NCBI GenBank assembly: GCA_900469475.1
Contig: UBXG01000010.1
Span: 175,959-239,958, forward strand
From: Hyphomicrobiales bacterium
GTDB taxonomy: Bacteria; Pseudomonadota; Alphaproteobacteria; Rhizobiales; Rhizobiaceae
Length of the DNA stretch: 64,000 nt
Direction of reading: 5' to 3'
Shown: one piece after another, positions 27,037-36,237 of the stretch
Position numbering within the stretch: position 1 is the first letter of the stretch
Layout of the letters: every line of letters starts with the position of its first letter
Notes under the pieces: generated by a model
Told to the model about the DNA's origin: nothing
What the model saw: the letters and a program-made list of their open reading frames with translations, nothing else
The model's database searches: none
Translations under genes and position numbers: made by a program

Positions 27037-27948
27037 TTATCCTCCCATGGTCTTTCTGGGATCTTGCGCCTTGCCTGCCTCCCATTCGGAAACGAAGCGC
27101 GTCAGCTCGGGGTCCGGCGCCTCTGGGAGGACGATCTTCAGCGAGACATAGGCATCGCCATTGTCTTTGCCGCGGACAGGGGCACCCTTGCCCTTCAAAC
27201 GCAGTACTTTGCCCGTATTGGAGTTCGGCGGCAGCGTCACCGTAACTGCGCCGGATGGCGTCGGAACCCGGATCTTGCCGCCAAGCACTGCCTCGCTCAG
27301 CGAAATCGGCACTTCCATCCGGATATCGTCGCCATCGCGAGTGTAGACGCTGTGCGGGCGGACACGCACCGCAATCAGTGCGTCTCCGGGCTTGCCACCG
27401 TTGAAGCCTGGATCGCCCTTGCCCTTTAGCCGAAGCGTCTGCCCATCACGTGTTCCCGGCGGGATTTGAACGTCCAGGGCGGGGCCGTCCGGCAGACTGA
27501 TCTGCTTCTTGGCGCCGTTGATGGCGTCGAGAAAATCGACCTCCATCGTGTAATGACGGTCTTGACCCTGCATTTGCGATTGGCCCCGGCTGCGCCGCGA
27601 GAAGAAGCTGGAAAATATATCGTCGGCATCGCCGAAATCGGCAAAGCCGCCCGCATTCTGATAGGGACCGCGATGGCCTTCCTGTGCCGCATAATCGCGG
27701 TAGTAGTTGCGCGGCGCCTGCTCGGCACCGCTGTTGTCGATTTCGCCGCGGTCGAACCGTGCACGCTTCTCCTCGTCGCCGAGAATGCCGTAGGCTGAGG
27801 AGACCTCCTTGAACTTGTCCTCGGCTTGCTTGTCGCCGGGGTTGAGGTCCGGATGCAGCTTCTTGGCAAGCTTGCGATAGGCGCTTTGAATATCCTTTTG
27901 CGGGGCGTCCCGCTTTACGCCCAAAACTTCATAGGGATCGCGACTCAT
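27037..27948 (-). CDS. cbpA: DnaJ-type co-chaperone CbpA
   Basis: A 303-residue J-domain co-chaperone without the zinc-finger domain. The J-domain is at residues 4-68, with the DnaK-stimulating HPD at 32-34. A Gly/Phe-containing linker follows (about 80-125), then two C-terminal substrate-binding domains, with LPDGPALDVQIPPGTRDGQT and the second VTLPPNSNTGKVLRLKGKG. It acts with DnaK on unfolded proteins in the cytoplasm. It is directly followed by cbpM, its probable inhibitor. Confidence 0.9.
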   Translation of the reverse strand: MSRDPYEVLGVKRDAPQKDIQSAYRKLAKKLHPDLNPGDKQAEDKFKEVSSAYGILGDEEKRARFDRGEIDNSGAEQAPRNYYRDYAAQEGHRGPYQNAGGFADFGDADDIFSSFFSRRSRGQSQMQGQDRHYTMEVDFLDAINGAKKQISLPDGPALDVQIPPGTRDGQTLRLKGKGDPGFNGGKPGDALIAVRVRPHSVYTRDGDDIRMEVPISLSEAVLGGKIRVPTPSGAVTVTLPPNSNTGKVLRLKGKGAPVRGKDNGDAYVSLKIVLPEAPDPELTRFVSEWEAGKAQDPRKTMGG

Positions 27949-28199
27949 ACATGTCTCTCTTTGGGAGCACGGAAAAATATGCAGATAGTGTCACGCCAAT
28001 CTCATATCAATCGTAGCATAGACGCGATGAGGTTGAAGCCCGTTTCACGCTAGATGCATTTCCGATGTGAAATGGCATAATGCCGCCAGTCTGCCATATT
28101 TCCGGCGTGTTGCCGGATGATGGCGGGCATTGCGGCTGGGAATGGCATCATCTTCCTGCCGCCAGATTTCGTTTGCTTGATCGATCCGGTGGCCGCCTG

Positions 28200-28991
28200 A
28201 TGAAACGCCTTTTGCTGACATCCATGCTCTTGTTTGCCGCAAAGCTTGCTTTTGCCGCCCAGCCGGAGCAGCCGCCTGCCGGTTGGCCGCAGCTGCCGCC
28301 GAAGGCCCCGGTTTCGAAGGTCAAGCTCGTCGAGCCACATCTGCACGTCGATCGTGCCGGCAAGGGCACACCCCGCATTGCGCTTACCTTCGATGCCTGC
28401 ATGGGCAAGACGGATCCGCGCATCTTGAGCACGCTTGTCGATCAGCGCATCCCGGCAACCATCTTCGTCACCGCGCGCTGGCTTCGGACCAATCCGGACG
28501 CATTGAAGGTTTTCCTCGCCCATCCCGATCTCTTTGAACTGGAAAACCACGGGCAGAACCATATCCCGGCTGTGGATGTCCCGACCAAGGTCTATGGCAT
28601 TGCCGCCGCCGGTTCGCCGCAGGCGGTTGCCCAGGAAGTTCAGGGCGGCGCCGATGCGATGACTGCCGCAGGCATCCCGCAGCCGCGCTGGTTCCGCGGC
28701 GCGACCGCGAAATACACACCCGCTGCCATCATGCAGATCCGTGGCATGGGCTATCGGATTGCTGGCTATTCCGTAAATGGCGACAGTGGGTCGCTGCTGC
28801 CGGCCAAGATGGTGGAAAAGCAATATGCCTCCGCGAGGGATGGCGATGTCATCATCTCCCATATCAATCAGCCGACGCACGCGGCGGGTGAGGGGGTAGC
28901 GGCCAGCATCCTTGCGCTAAAGGCAAAGGGCGTTAATTTCGTTCGCCTGCAGGATATCGCTGAAAAAGGCGATGACGACACGACGAACTAA
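28200..28991 (+). CDS. exported polysaccharide-deacetylase-like protein
   Basis: A 263-residue protein with a signal peptide (about 1-20, MKRLLLTSMLLFAAKLAFAA) and a NodB-type carbohydrate-esterase domain. The metal-binding Asp lies in IALTFDACMG (a variant of TFDDG) and the histidines in NHGQNH. A catalytic-side RWFRGATAKYTPA and an SHINQPTHA segment follow. It is therefore likely to deacetylate an amino-sugar polymer in the envelope, substrate unknown. The start at 28200 gives the signal peptide; the ribosome site is weak (GGTGG). Confidence 0.8.
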   Translation: MKRLLLTSMLLFAAKLAFAAQPEQPPAGWPQLPPKAPVSKVKLVEPHLHVDRAGKGTPRIALTFDACMGKTDPRILSTLVDQRIPATIFVTARWLRTNPDALKVFLAHPDLFELENHGQNHIPAVDVPTKVYGIAAAGSPQAVAQEVQGGADAMTAAGIPQPRWFRGATAKYTPAAIMQIRGMGYRIAGYSVNGDSGSLLPAKMVEKQYASARDGDVIISHINQPTHAAGEGVAASILALKAKGVNFVRLQDIAEKGDDDTTN

Positions 28992-29065
28992 TCGCCAGAC
29001 CGGCCCGAATATTTCCAGGAATAGTGCGCGGCACTTTTCCGTGCGGAGCGGCAAAAGACAATGCT

Positions 29066-30235
29066 CTAACCCGGCAATTGCGGCTGGGCTTTTTCCTCGA
29101 TGAAAAGCTCGTCGATGACGGTCATGACGATCAGCGACAGCGGCAGAGCGAGCATGGCGCCGACGGCGCCCCACATCCATGTCCAGAAGATGATGGCAAG
29201 GAAGACGATAAAGGGATTGAGCTCCAATTGGCGTCCCATGATTGCGGGAAAGACGAGGTTTTCCACGGCCATATGCACCCCGAAGAAGGCTACGGCCGGT
29301 GCCAGACCGAAAATGATATCCGAATGGGTGACGATGCCCGCGATCGCGAGCGAGAGCGTCATCGTGGTCACGCCAAGGAACGGAATGAAGCTGGATACAA
29401 AGGCGAAAACGCCCCAGAGAATCGGCAGGCTCATGCCGCCGACATAGGCGATAACAGTCATGGCCACGCCGATCCCGACATAGATTAACGAAGCGGTTGC
29501 GAAGTAAAATCCGAGCACCCGCTCTACGGCATTGATGATGCGGATTGCAGCGAGGCGGGATGCTCTCGTAGAAAAGGTCATGATGATGGTCTTGCGCAAG
29601 CTCACCCTGCCGGCGAGGAACAGCAGCAAGGCAGCAAAGAAGATCAGGATCTGTACGATTGCGGGCGTGAGGCTCGTGGATACGAGGTGCAGCACATTGC
29701 CGCTGTTTTCGAGCACGGTGCTGATCGAGACAGGGCTGCCCTGAAATGTTTCGGACGAGATATGCAGCCATTTGAAACGGCCAAGATAGGGCATCAGCCG
29801 GTCGGAGGTCCGTTGGACGAAATCGGGCAGCTCCTGTGCGAGCGTGGCCACAGGTCCGGCAAGCGCATTGACAATGAGGAAGATAACCAGCGCGACGCCC
29901 GATGAAAGGAGGACAGCGTTCAAAACGCGAGGCACGCCGAGCTTGCTGAGCTTTTCTGCCGCAAGCCCAAGAATCATGCCGACGACGACCGCCAGCGTCA
30001 CCGGAATGAGGATCAGCGACATCATGTAGACGCCCGCCAAGGCGAACATGAGGAAGATGCCTATGGTAGCCCAGGAGGCGGCGACATCAAGCCTGCTGCG
30101 CCTCGAGCCATGGGACATGCCGAAAATACTGTCCTCGCCGCCGTCATCGTTGGATGCATTGCGTTCCGCGTCGGGCCTGCCTTCGCGTACAATTGTTGCT
30201 TCCGATCGCTGCGTGACGAACTTATCGACTTCCAT
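29066..30235 (-). CDS. AI-2E family membrane protein
   Basis: A 389-residue integral membrane protein of the AI-2E (PerM/TqsA) family with about eight hydrophobic segments. A soluble stretch lies between helices 2 and 3, and the second half carries GVFAFVSSFIPFLGVTTMTL, a family signature. Members export small molecules or act as Na+/H+ antiporters; the family name does not prove autoinducer transport. A 45-residue acidic, polar N-terminal extension precedes the first helix. It is convergent with the deacetylase gene. Confidence 0.85.
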   Translation of the reverse strand: MEVDKFVTQRSEATIVREGRPDAERNASNDDGGEDSIFGMSHGSRRSRLDVAASWATIGIFLMFALAGVYMMSLILIPVTLAVVVGMILGLAAEKLSKLGVPRVLNAVLLSSGVALVIFLIVNALAGPVATLAQELPDFVQRTSDRLMPYLGRFKWLHISSETFQGSPVSISTVLENSGNVLHLVSTSLTPAIVQILIFFAALLLFLAGRVSLRKTIIMTFSTRASRLAAIRIINAVERVLGFYFATASLIYVGIGVAMTVIAYVGGMSLPILWGVFAFVSSFIPFLGVTTMTLSLAIAGIVTHSDIIFGLAPAVAFFGVHMAVENLVFPAIMGRQLELNPFIVFLAIIFWTWMWGAVGAMLALPLSLIVMTVIDELFIEEKAQPQLPG

Positions 30236-30336
30236 GCCCTGCGGGTTCCTGAAGGCACGATCGCCTCACCATTTAAACGCGGAAAGGCTTGTTCCGGTTC
30301 CGTAACGGGCATGAGGCGATAGCGAATAGAAGCAAA

Positions 30337-31203
30337 TCAGGCGATCAGGTTCAGCCCAATGCCCCAGGGGTCGCGCAGCGATATGCCGCCATCACGTTTC
30401 TCGGTCTTGATTTCGTGCTTCTCCAGAGCCGCTGCTGCCTTGTCGAGCGCAGCTTTGTCGTTGAACCGCAGCGTATAGTCGGAAAGGCCGGTCATATGCT
30501 CGCTGCGCACGCCGGCGCCCCGGCTGTTCCAGGTATTGGCGCCGAGATGATGGTGATAGCCGCCGGTGGCAAGGAAGGTCGCGCCCGGATAGCGCGCCGC
30601 CATGACCTTCATGCCGAGCACGTCGCGATAGAAGGCGTTCGCTTCGGCCACGTCGCCGACCTGCAGGTGGATATGGCCGATGGCCGAGCCGTCTGCCATG
30701 CCGTCCCAGCGATCCTGCGGGGCGCTTTCGTAGAGCTTCTGCAGATCGAGCCGGAGCGTTGCCATCTCGACCGTGCCGTCATCGTGAAACGTCCATTGCT
30801 CATGCGGCCGGTCGGCATAGATCTCGATGCCATTGCCTTCCGGGTCGGACAGGTAAATGGCTTCACTGACGATATGGTCCGAAGCGCCTTCCAGCACGAC
30901 ATTGTTTTGGGCGGCATGGCGAAGCCAGCGCGCCAGCTCGATGCGGCTCGGCATCAGGAAGGCGGTGTGGAACAGGCCGGCGGCCGTTGCCGGTGCACGC
31001 GTCGCGGCCCGATCCGTCGTCAGCGTCAGAAGGGGATGACCGGTGACGCCCAAAACCTCGCCGCTTGCCGTCTTCTCGATGACCTTCAGGCCAAGCATAT
31101 CCTGGTAGAAGCGCGACACGAGCGGTAGATCGGTAACGACAAGATGGGATCCGCCGACATAGGCAGGACGGGTCAAGGCGTAGGAGGGGGCGGCTTCGGT
31201 CAT
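30337..31203 (-). CDS. two-domain VOC-family ring-cleaving dioxygenase
   Basis: A 288-residue protein with two vicinal-oxygen-chelate modules (about 10-125 and 150-275), like CatE-type catechol 2,3-dioxygenases. Likely metal ligands are His in GHIHLQV, His in GGYHHHLGANTW and a C-terminal Glu-equivalent position. The first module (HLVVTDLPLVSRFYQDMLGL) has lost the second His. The natural substrate is unknown. The start at 31203 (MTEAAPSYALTRPAYVGGSH) is chosen over the longer basic extension up to 31338. Confidence 0.8.
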   Translation of the reverse strand: MTEAAPSYALTRPAYVGGSHLVVTDLPLVSRFYQDMLGLKVIEKTASGEVLGVTGHPLLTLTTDRAATRAPATAAGLFHTAFLMPSRIELARWLRHAAQNNVVLEGASDHIVSEAIYLSDPEGNGIEIYADRPHEQWTFHDDGTVEMATLRLDLQKLYESAPQDRWDGMADGSAIGHIHLQVGDVAEANAFYRDVLGMKVMAARYPGATFLATGGYHHHLGANTWNSRGAGVRSEHMTGLSDYTLRFNDKAALDKAAAALEKHEIKTEKRDGGISLRDPWGIGLNLIA

Positions 31204-31525
31204 GGGGTGAGTTCCAACCTCGATAATCTTGAAAAAGGCAACCGGCGTCGGCGGCAATGGCCGCCAGCGGCGGGCAGGAGGGTTTCGCCGGTTGATATGC
31301 CTCTTTGATCCCCTGGCCCGCTGTACTTGCACATTCATATGGCGGATTTCGATTGTTCACAGAAGGCCATAAATTGCGGATTGAGCGTTCGCTTTCCATT
31401 GACGGGGGCGAGCAGGCCGGCAGCACGCCATTCACGAAGATTGATCGATGCGCGCGTTTGGCGCAGTTGCGTCCTCTTCGCTCCGGTGCAAGGATCGATG
31501 CGCTACGGAAACGGAACCGGATGAA
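31204..31525. other. divergent intergenic region, VOC dioxygenase / hemolysin III
   Basis: 322 bp holding the two divergent promoters. Short frames cross it but none has a ribosome site or a recognisable product. I see no repeat or operator. Confidence 0.5.
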
Positions 31526-32194
31526 ATGACCGAGTACAGAGGCATCCGTTGGGCCTATGACCGATATGAGATTATCGCGGACGGCATCGTCAATGGTGTC
31601 GGCGTGGTCTTCGCGCTGATCGGCGCCACCGTATTGATCTTCTATGCGACGGTTTGGAGCTCCTACGGCGGTATCGCCGCCGCCTGGATCTATGGCGTCG
31701 GTCTGGTGCTGACGCTCGGGATGTCCTTCACCTACAATTTATGGCCCGTGTCTAGGACGAAATGGTTTCTCCGCCGCTTCGATCATTCCTTCATCTATGT
31801 CCTCATCGCCGCCACCTATACGCCTTTTCTGGAGCGGGGGGCCGAAGATCCGCTGCTTTTGGGGGTGCTGATCGCCGTCTGGGTCTTTGCGGCCTTCGGC
31901 ATCATCCTGAAGGTCCTTTTTCCGGGACGCTTCGATCGACTGGCGATCCTGCTCTACCTTGCGATGGGCTGGAGCGGCATCCTCGTCGCCAAGCCCGTTT
32001 CCATGCATATCCCGTTTGCCTCGATGCTGCTCATCGTCATCGGCGGCGTAATCTATTCGCTCGGCGTGGTCTTTCACGTCTGGGAAAGGCTGCGTTTCCA
32101 GAACGCCATCTGGCATGGCTTCGTCGTTACCGCGGCCGCCGTACACTATTCTGCGGTGCTGACCTGTTTCAGCCTGTCGCCGGAAAATTTTTGA
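31526..32194 (+). CDS. hemolysin III (TrhA/PAQR) family membrane protein
   Basis: A 222-residue seven-helix membrane protein of the hemolysin III/PAQR family. Family residues include the HSFIYVLIAATYTPF segment after helix 2 (Asp-His-Ser at its start), and a C-terminal HVWERLRFQNAIWHGFVVTA containing metal-site-like histidines. In bacteria such proteins are linked to membrane-lipid homeostasis; haemolysis is not implied. The start at 31526 is the first ATG that fits the family; a longer frame begins at 31448. It overlaps the convergent hypothetical gene by 26 bp. Confidence 0.85.
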   Translation: MTEYRGIRWAYDRYEIIADGIVNGVGVVFALIGATVLIFYATVWSSYGGIAAAWIYGVGLVLTLGMSFTYNLWPVSRTKWFLRRFDHSFIYVLIAATYTPFLERGAEDPLLLGVLIAVWVFAAFGIILKVLFPGRFDRLAILLYLAMGWSGILVAKPVSMHIPFASMLLIVIGGVIYSLGVVFHVWERLRFQNAIWHGFVVTAAAVHYSAVLTCFSLSPENF

Positions 32195-32684
32195 CGATCT
32201 CAGCTGTGGGCGCGCATTTCTTCGTCGAACGCAGGCTGCGCACCAGGCGCATGACGACGGCGTCGTAGCGCTGCATATCAGCCTTTGAATAGTCCATCTG
32301 GAAGAAGGCGGCGCCTCCGTTGCAGAGCGCGACCCCACGCACATAAACGATGCGCCCCTGCCTCGTGCCGGAAAAGCTGATGCCGCGCGAGTTCGATTTC
32401 GAATAGGAAATTTTCCAGCCCTGGTCCCTGGCGAGCGCCACGCGCCCATTCGCCTCTGAAATGAAATCGCCATTGGCGATCATCGTGCCGAAGACCTGCA
32501 GCGAAGCCGAGCGATCTGCCGGCGATAGCGAAAGCCGGTCGGTATCCTCGGAAGGGGCGGTAAGACGGAATTCCGACGGCAGCTCGATCGCATAGCCAAG
32601 ACCTGCATTGTCATAGGACCACCAGTCCGCGGCAGAGACCGGGATGGTCGAAAGGAGCAGGAGGCTAATGACGCGGGTGAGCAT
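32169..32684 (-). CDS. exported protein of unknown function
   Basis: A 171-residue protein with a clear signal peptide (about residues 1-18, ending VSAA) followed by a beta-rich domain (SYDNAGLGYAIELPSEFRLT, then SLQVFGTMIANGDFI). Two cysteines (in ALCNGG and KKCAPT) could form a disulfide. The opening of the mature part resembles small periplasmic proteins found beside serine proteases in rhizobia, but I cannot name a family. It overlaps the hemolysin III gene at their 3' ends. Confidence 0.65.
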   Translation of the reverse strand: MLTRVISLLLLSTIPVSAADWWSYDNAGLGYAIELPSEFRLTAPSEDTDRLSLSPADRSASLQVFGTMIANGDFISEANGRVALARDQGWKISYSKSNSRGISFSGTRQGRIVYVRGVALCNGGAAFFQMDYSKADMQRYDAVVMRLVRSLRSTKKCAPTAEIVKNFPATG

Positions 32685-33043
32685 TGCGGTTTCCGGGAGG
32701 CAGGGTCTGCAAACCGGTCAAGAGTAGCGCTTTTTTGAGCGCAATTTCCATAGCGGTTCAGAAAATACCGATAAATTAGCGCAAATTCATTACAACTTCA
32801 TTGCGAGCCATGCAGTAATGACGGGAATTCGGCAATGGTGCGATGTCCAAACCGGCATCGTAGGCTTCCGGACGATCCGTTATGTCCCGCAACCGCTAAG
32901 GCCGCTGGCAGCAAAAATCGATTTCAGTGGTTTAAGTCCGGTTTTCCCTCGGCAGGGCTTGAGGCCATGTGCCCTTTCGCCTATCCCTTCAAGACCGCTA
33001 CGGCTTTGCCGGATTCTGCATAAACGTTCAGTTTGGGGGGAAC
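32685..33043. other. divergent intergenic region upstream of mrpA
   Basis: 359 bp between the exported-protein gene and mrpA. It should carry the mrp operon promoter. The left part (about 32725-32815) is AT-rich; I see no clear operator or structured leader. Confidence 0.5.
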
Positions 33044-35437
33044 ATGGCCGCCGCCGCCGCGGGCCTGACATTCCTGGCTCTATGCCTGCCCTTTCTCGGT
33101 GCGCTGATCGCGCCGGTTGTCGTTCGGCGTTTGGGCCACAATGCAGCGTGGCTCCTGGCGCTGCTTCCCGGCTTCGCCTTCCTTCATTTTGCGAGCCTCC
33201 TTCCCACTGTCGCCGCCGGTCGCGTCCAGCTTGGTGGTTTCGATTGGGTGCCGAGCCTTGATCTTAGGTTTTCCTGGCTGATTGACGGCCTGTCGCTCAC
33301 TTTCGCTCTGCTCATCACCGGCATCGGCACGCTGATCGTCCTCTATGCCGGCGGCTATCTGAAGGGGCATGTCGATCTCGGCCGATTCTTCTCGTTCATC
33401 TTTCTTTTCATGGGCTCGATGCTCGGGCTCGTGGTTTCGGACAGTTTCCTGACGCTCTTCGTCTTCTGGGAGCTGACCTCGATCACCTCCTTCCTGCTGA
33501 TCGGCTTCGATCATCATCGGGAAGCGTCACGGCGGGCGGCGCTGCAGGCGCTCGTCGTCACTGGCGGCGGCGGGCTTCTGCTGCTGGCTGGCCTGCTGCT
33601 GATCTGGCAGGTGACCGGTATCGGCGCAATGTCCAATCTCCTGAAGGCCGGCGATATCATGCGCGCAAGCCCGTTCTATCTTGCAGCCCTCATTCTTGTG
33701 CTCGGCGGCGCCTTTACCAAATCGGCGCAGTTCCCGTTTCACTTCTGGCTGCCGAATGCCATGGAAGCGCCGACCCCGGTCTCGGCCTATCTGCACTCCG
33801 CAACCATGGTAAAGGCAGGCGTCTACCTTCTCATGCGACTCAATCCGGTCATGGGCGGGACAATGGCCTGGCAGACGATCCTGCCGGCCTTCGGCGCGGC
33901 GACACTGCTCGTCGGAACTCTGCTTGCCATTCGCCAGACCGATCTGAAGCTGAAGCTTGCCTATACGACAGTCTCCTCGCTCGGCCTGCTCGTGATGCTC
34001 ACCGGTTTCGGCACGGATTATGCCGTCGAGGCCGCCGTCCTCTATCTCGTCGCGCATTCGCTGTTCAAGGGCGCCCTGTTCATGGTCGCCGGCATCGTCG
34101 ATCATGAAACCGGGACGCGCGATATCACCCGGCTTGGCGGCTTGCGTTCGGCCATGCCGCTGACCTTTGCAACCGCGCTTGCTGCGGCGGTGTCGATGGG
34201 TGGTCTGCCGCCGGCTTTCGGCTTCCTTGCTAAGGAAGAAATCTATGCCGCGCTCGCGCAGTCATCGCCGGCCGCGATCATCCTCACCATCATCGCCGTG
34301 GCCGGCAATGCGCTGATGTTTGCCATCGCCTTTGCCGTGGCGTTGAAGCCCTTCATAGGGCCGCGAACCGAAACGCCTCACCAGCCGCATGAGGCGCCAC
34401 CATTGCTCTGGCTGGGGCCGGTGGTGCTCGCTCTTCTCGGCCTCCTGTCGGCTTTGTTTTCGCCCCCTTGGCACGCGTATGTCTCTTCGCCGATGGCGAG
34501 CGCCGTTGGCGGTAAGGCACTGGAAATCTCTGTCTCTTTGAGCCCGCATATCGGCTTGCCCCTTGCACTTTCGCTGGTCACCGTGCTGATCGGTATCCTT
34601 GTATATTGGCAGCTCGATCGCGCCCGCTTCCTGATGTCCGTTGTCCTGCGCGCATTCGGGCCGGGACCGGATCGCGGCTTTGACGGCTTCATTTTCGGCC
34701 TGGTGCGGCTGTCGCATGGCGTCTCCCGTCTCCTGCAGCCCGGCCGGCTGGAAATCTATGTCACCGTCACCTTCCTCTGCCTGGCGGCAATGCTGCTGAT
34801 TCCTCCTATGATCCATGGCGAACTGCCCGCCATGCCAGCCTGGCCGAATCTGCAATGGCATGAGGCGACGATCTTCCTGATCGCGGTCATCGGCGTTACG
34901 GCGGTGGTCTTTGCGCGCGACCGGCTGACGGCGATCGTTTCGCTCGGCATCCAGGGCTTTGCCGTCGCCGTCATTTTCCTGCTGTTCGGCGCGCCGGATC
35001 TTTCCTTCACGCAGTTCATGGTCGAGACGCTTGCGGTGGTGATTCTGGCGCTTGTCATGACGCGCCTGCGGCTTTCGCCTTCCGATCGCCGGCCACCGCT
35101 CGCCAGGATCGCCCATGCCGTGCTTGCCACTGCCTGCGGCAGCGGCTTTGCACTCCTGCTGCTGAAGGTGACCCAGGCGCCGTTCGATCTGACGCTGACC
35201 GCCTTCTTCAATCAATATTCGAAGCTGATCGCGCATGGCGACAATGTGGTGAACGTCATCATCGTCGACTTCCGCGGCACGGATACGCTCGGCGAAATCG
35301 CCGTCGTCGCCATAACCGGTCTTGCGATCCTGGCGCTGATCCGTATCCGGGCGGGCGGCGAACGCAAACTGGCGACGAATGACCCTGATCTTGAGGAGAA
35401 GCTCGGCTTCGAGGAAGGGATGGAGGCCAAGCGCTAA
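33044..35437 (+). CDS. mrpA: Mrp-type cation/proton antiporter subunit A
   Basis: A 797-residue membrane protein, the large proton-channel-like subunit of the multi-subunit Mrp (Mnh/Pha) Na+(K+)/H+ antiporter, related to NuoL of complex I. About twenty helices are visible. The proton-path segments include [18 protein letters not shown] (about 146-163) and [21 protein letters not shown] (near 230-250), each with conserved Glu/Lys/His. The start at 33044 follows GGGGGG; a longer frame begins at 32969. It opens a seven-gene operon and ends one base into mrpB (TAATG). Confidence 0.93.
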   Translation: MAAAAAGLTFLALCLPFLGALIAPVVVRRLGHNAAWLLALLPGFAFLHFASLLPTVAAGRVQLGGFDWVPSLDLRFSWLIDGLSLTFALLITGIGTLIVLYAGGYLKGHVDLGRFFSFIFLFMGSMLGLVVSDSFLTLFVFWELTSITSFLLIGFDHHREASRRAALQALVVTGGGGLLLLAGLLLIWQVTGIGAMSNLLKAGDIMRASPFYLAALILVLGGAFTKSAQFPFHFWLPNAMEAPTPVSAYLHSATMVKAGVYLLMRLNPVMGGTMAWQTILPAFGAATLLVGTLLAIRQTDLKLKLAYTTVSSLGLLVMLTGFGTDYAVEAAVLYLVAHSLFKGALFMVAGIVDHETGTRDITRLGGLRSAMPLTFATALAAAVSMGGLPPAFGFLAKEEIYAALAQSSPAAIILTIIAVAGNALMFAIAFAVALKPFIGPRTETPHQPHEAPPLLWLGPVVLALLGLLSALFSPPWHAYVSSPMASAVGGKALEISVSLSPHIGLPLALSLVTVLIGILVYWQLDRARFLMSVVLRAFGPGPDRGFDGFIFGLVRLSHGVSRLLQPGRLEIYVTVTFLCLAAMLLIPPMIHGELPAMPAWPNLQWHEATIFLIAVIGVTAVVFARDRLTAIVSLGIQGFAVAVIFLLFGAPDLSFTQFMVETLAVVILALVMTRLRLSPSDRRPPLARIAHAVLATACGSGFALLLLKVTQAPFDLTLTAFFNQYSKLIAHGDNVVNVIIVDFRGTDTLGEIAVVAITGLAILALIRIRAGGERKLATNDPDLEEKLGFEEGMEAKR

Positions 35438-35856
35438 TGAATACGCTGATCTTCCGCACCGCCGCGCCGTTTTTGACGGCCCTGATGTTGCTCTTCTCCG
35501 TCTTCGTGCTGCTGCGCGGCCATAACGAGCCCGGTGGCGGCTTTATCGGCGGCCTGATCGCGGCTTCGGCGCTCGCGATCTATGGCATCGCCTGTGGTGT
35601 GACCGCGGTCCGGCGCGCGATTGTCTTCCATCCGCTGTCGATTGCCGGCTTTGGGCTGCTTGCGGCCACCATCGCAGGCATCCTGTCCTTGTTGGCTGGC
35701 GTGCCGTTCATGACGGGGCTGTGGATCTATCCGCATCTCTTCGGTGTCGAAGTGCCGCTTTCCACCGTCATGCTCTTCGACACAGGTGTCTATCTGGTCG
35801 TCGTCGGCGCCATCACCTCGATCGCGCTCGCGCTCGAAGAGCGGGAGGTGGATTGA
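35437..35856 (+). CDS. mrpB: Mrp antiporter subunit B
   Basis: A 139-residue membrane subunit with four helices. It includes the family segment [19 protein letters not shown] (about 27-45) and the closing [15 protein letters not shown]. Here it is a separate gene; in some rhizobial pha loci A and B are fused. It overlaps mrpA and mrpC by one base at each end, indicating translational coupling. Confidence 0.92.
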   Translation: MNTLIFRTAAPFLTALMLLFSVFVLLRGHNEPGGGFIGGLIAASALAIYGIACGVTAVRRAIVFHPLSIAGFGLLAATIAGILSLLAGVPFMTGLWIYPHLFGVEVPLSTVMLFDTGVYLVVVGAITSIALALEEREVD

Positions 35857-36233
35857 TGGAGGCCGTCTTCGCCGTCGTCGTCGGCATCTTCTTCACCGCT
35901 GCCATCTATCTCATGCTGTCGCGGTACTCCATCCGCATCATGCTCGGCATCGCGATCCTCGGCAATGCCGTCAACCTTCTGCTGTTCACGGCAGGCCGCG
36001 TCACGCGCGAAGTCCCGCCCATCATCCAAAGAGGGGCAACCACGCTCGATCTTGCAGCCGCCAATCCGCTGCCGCAGGCCTTGATCCTGACGGCGATCGT
36101 CATTTCCTTCTCGTTCCTGGCCTTTCTGCTTGTCCTGACCTATCGGGCCTATCAGGCCTTGAAAACCGACGACACGGACGAAATGCGGCTCGCCGAACCG
36201 GAGAAGCGGCCGCTGCCGCCCTTGGGGTACTGA
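35856..36233 (+). CDS. mrpC: Mrp antiporter subunit C
   Basis: A 125-residue, three-helix NuoK-like subunit. LGIAILGNAVNLLLF (about 29-43) and DPLPQ-like NPLPQALILTAIVI are the family marks. The ATG shares a base with the mrpB stop (TGATG). An acidic C-terminal tail follows the last helix. It is four bases upstream of the mrpD start. Confidence 0.92.
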   Translation: MEAVFAVVVGIFFTAAIYLMLSRYSIRIMLGIAILGNAVNLLLFTAGRVTREVPPIIQRGATTLDLAAANPLPQALILTAIVISFSFLAFLLVLTYRAYQALKTDDTDEMRLAEPEKRPLPPLGY

Positions 36234-36237
36234 CGCC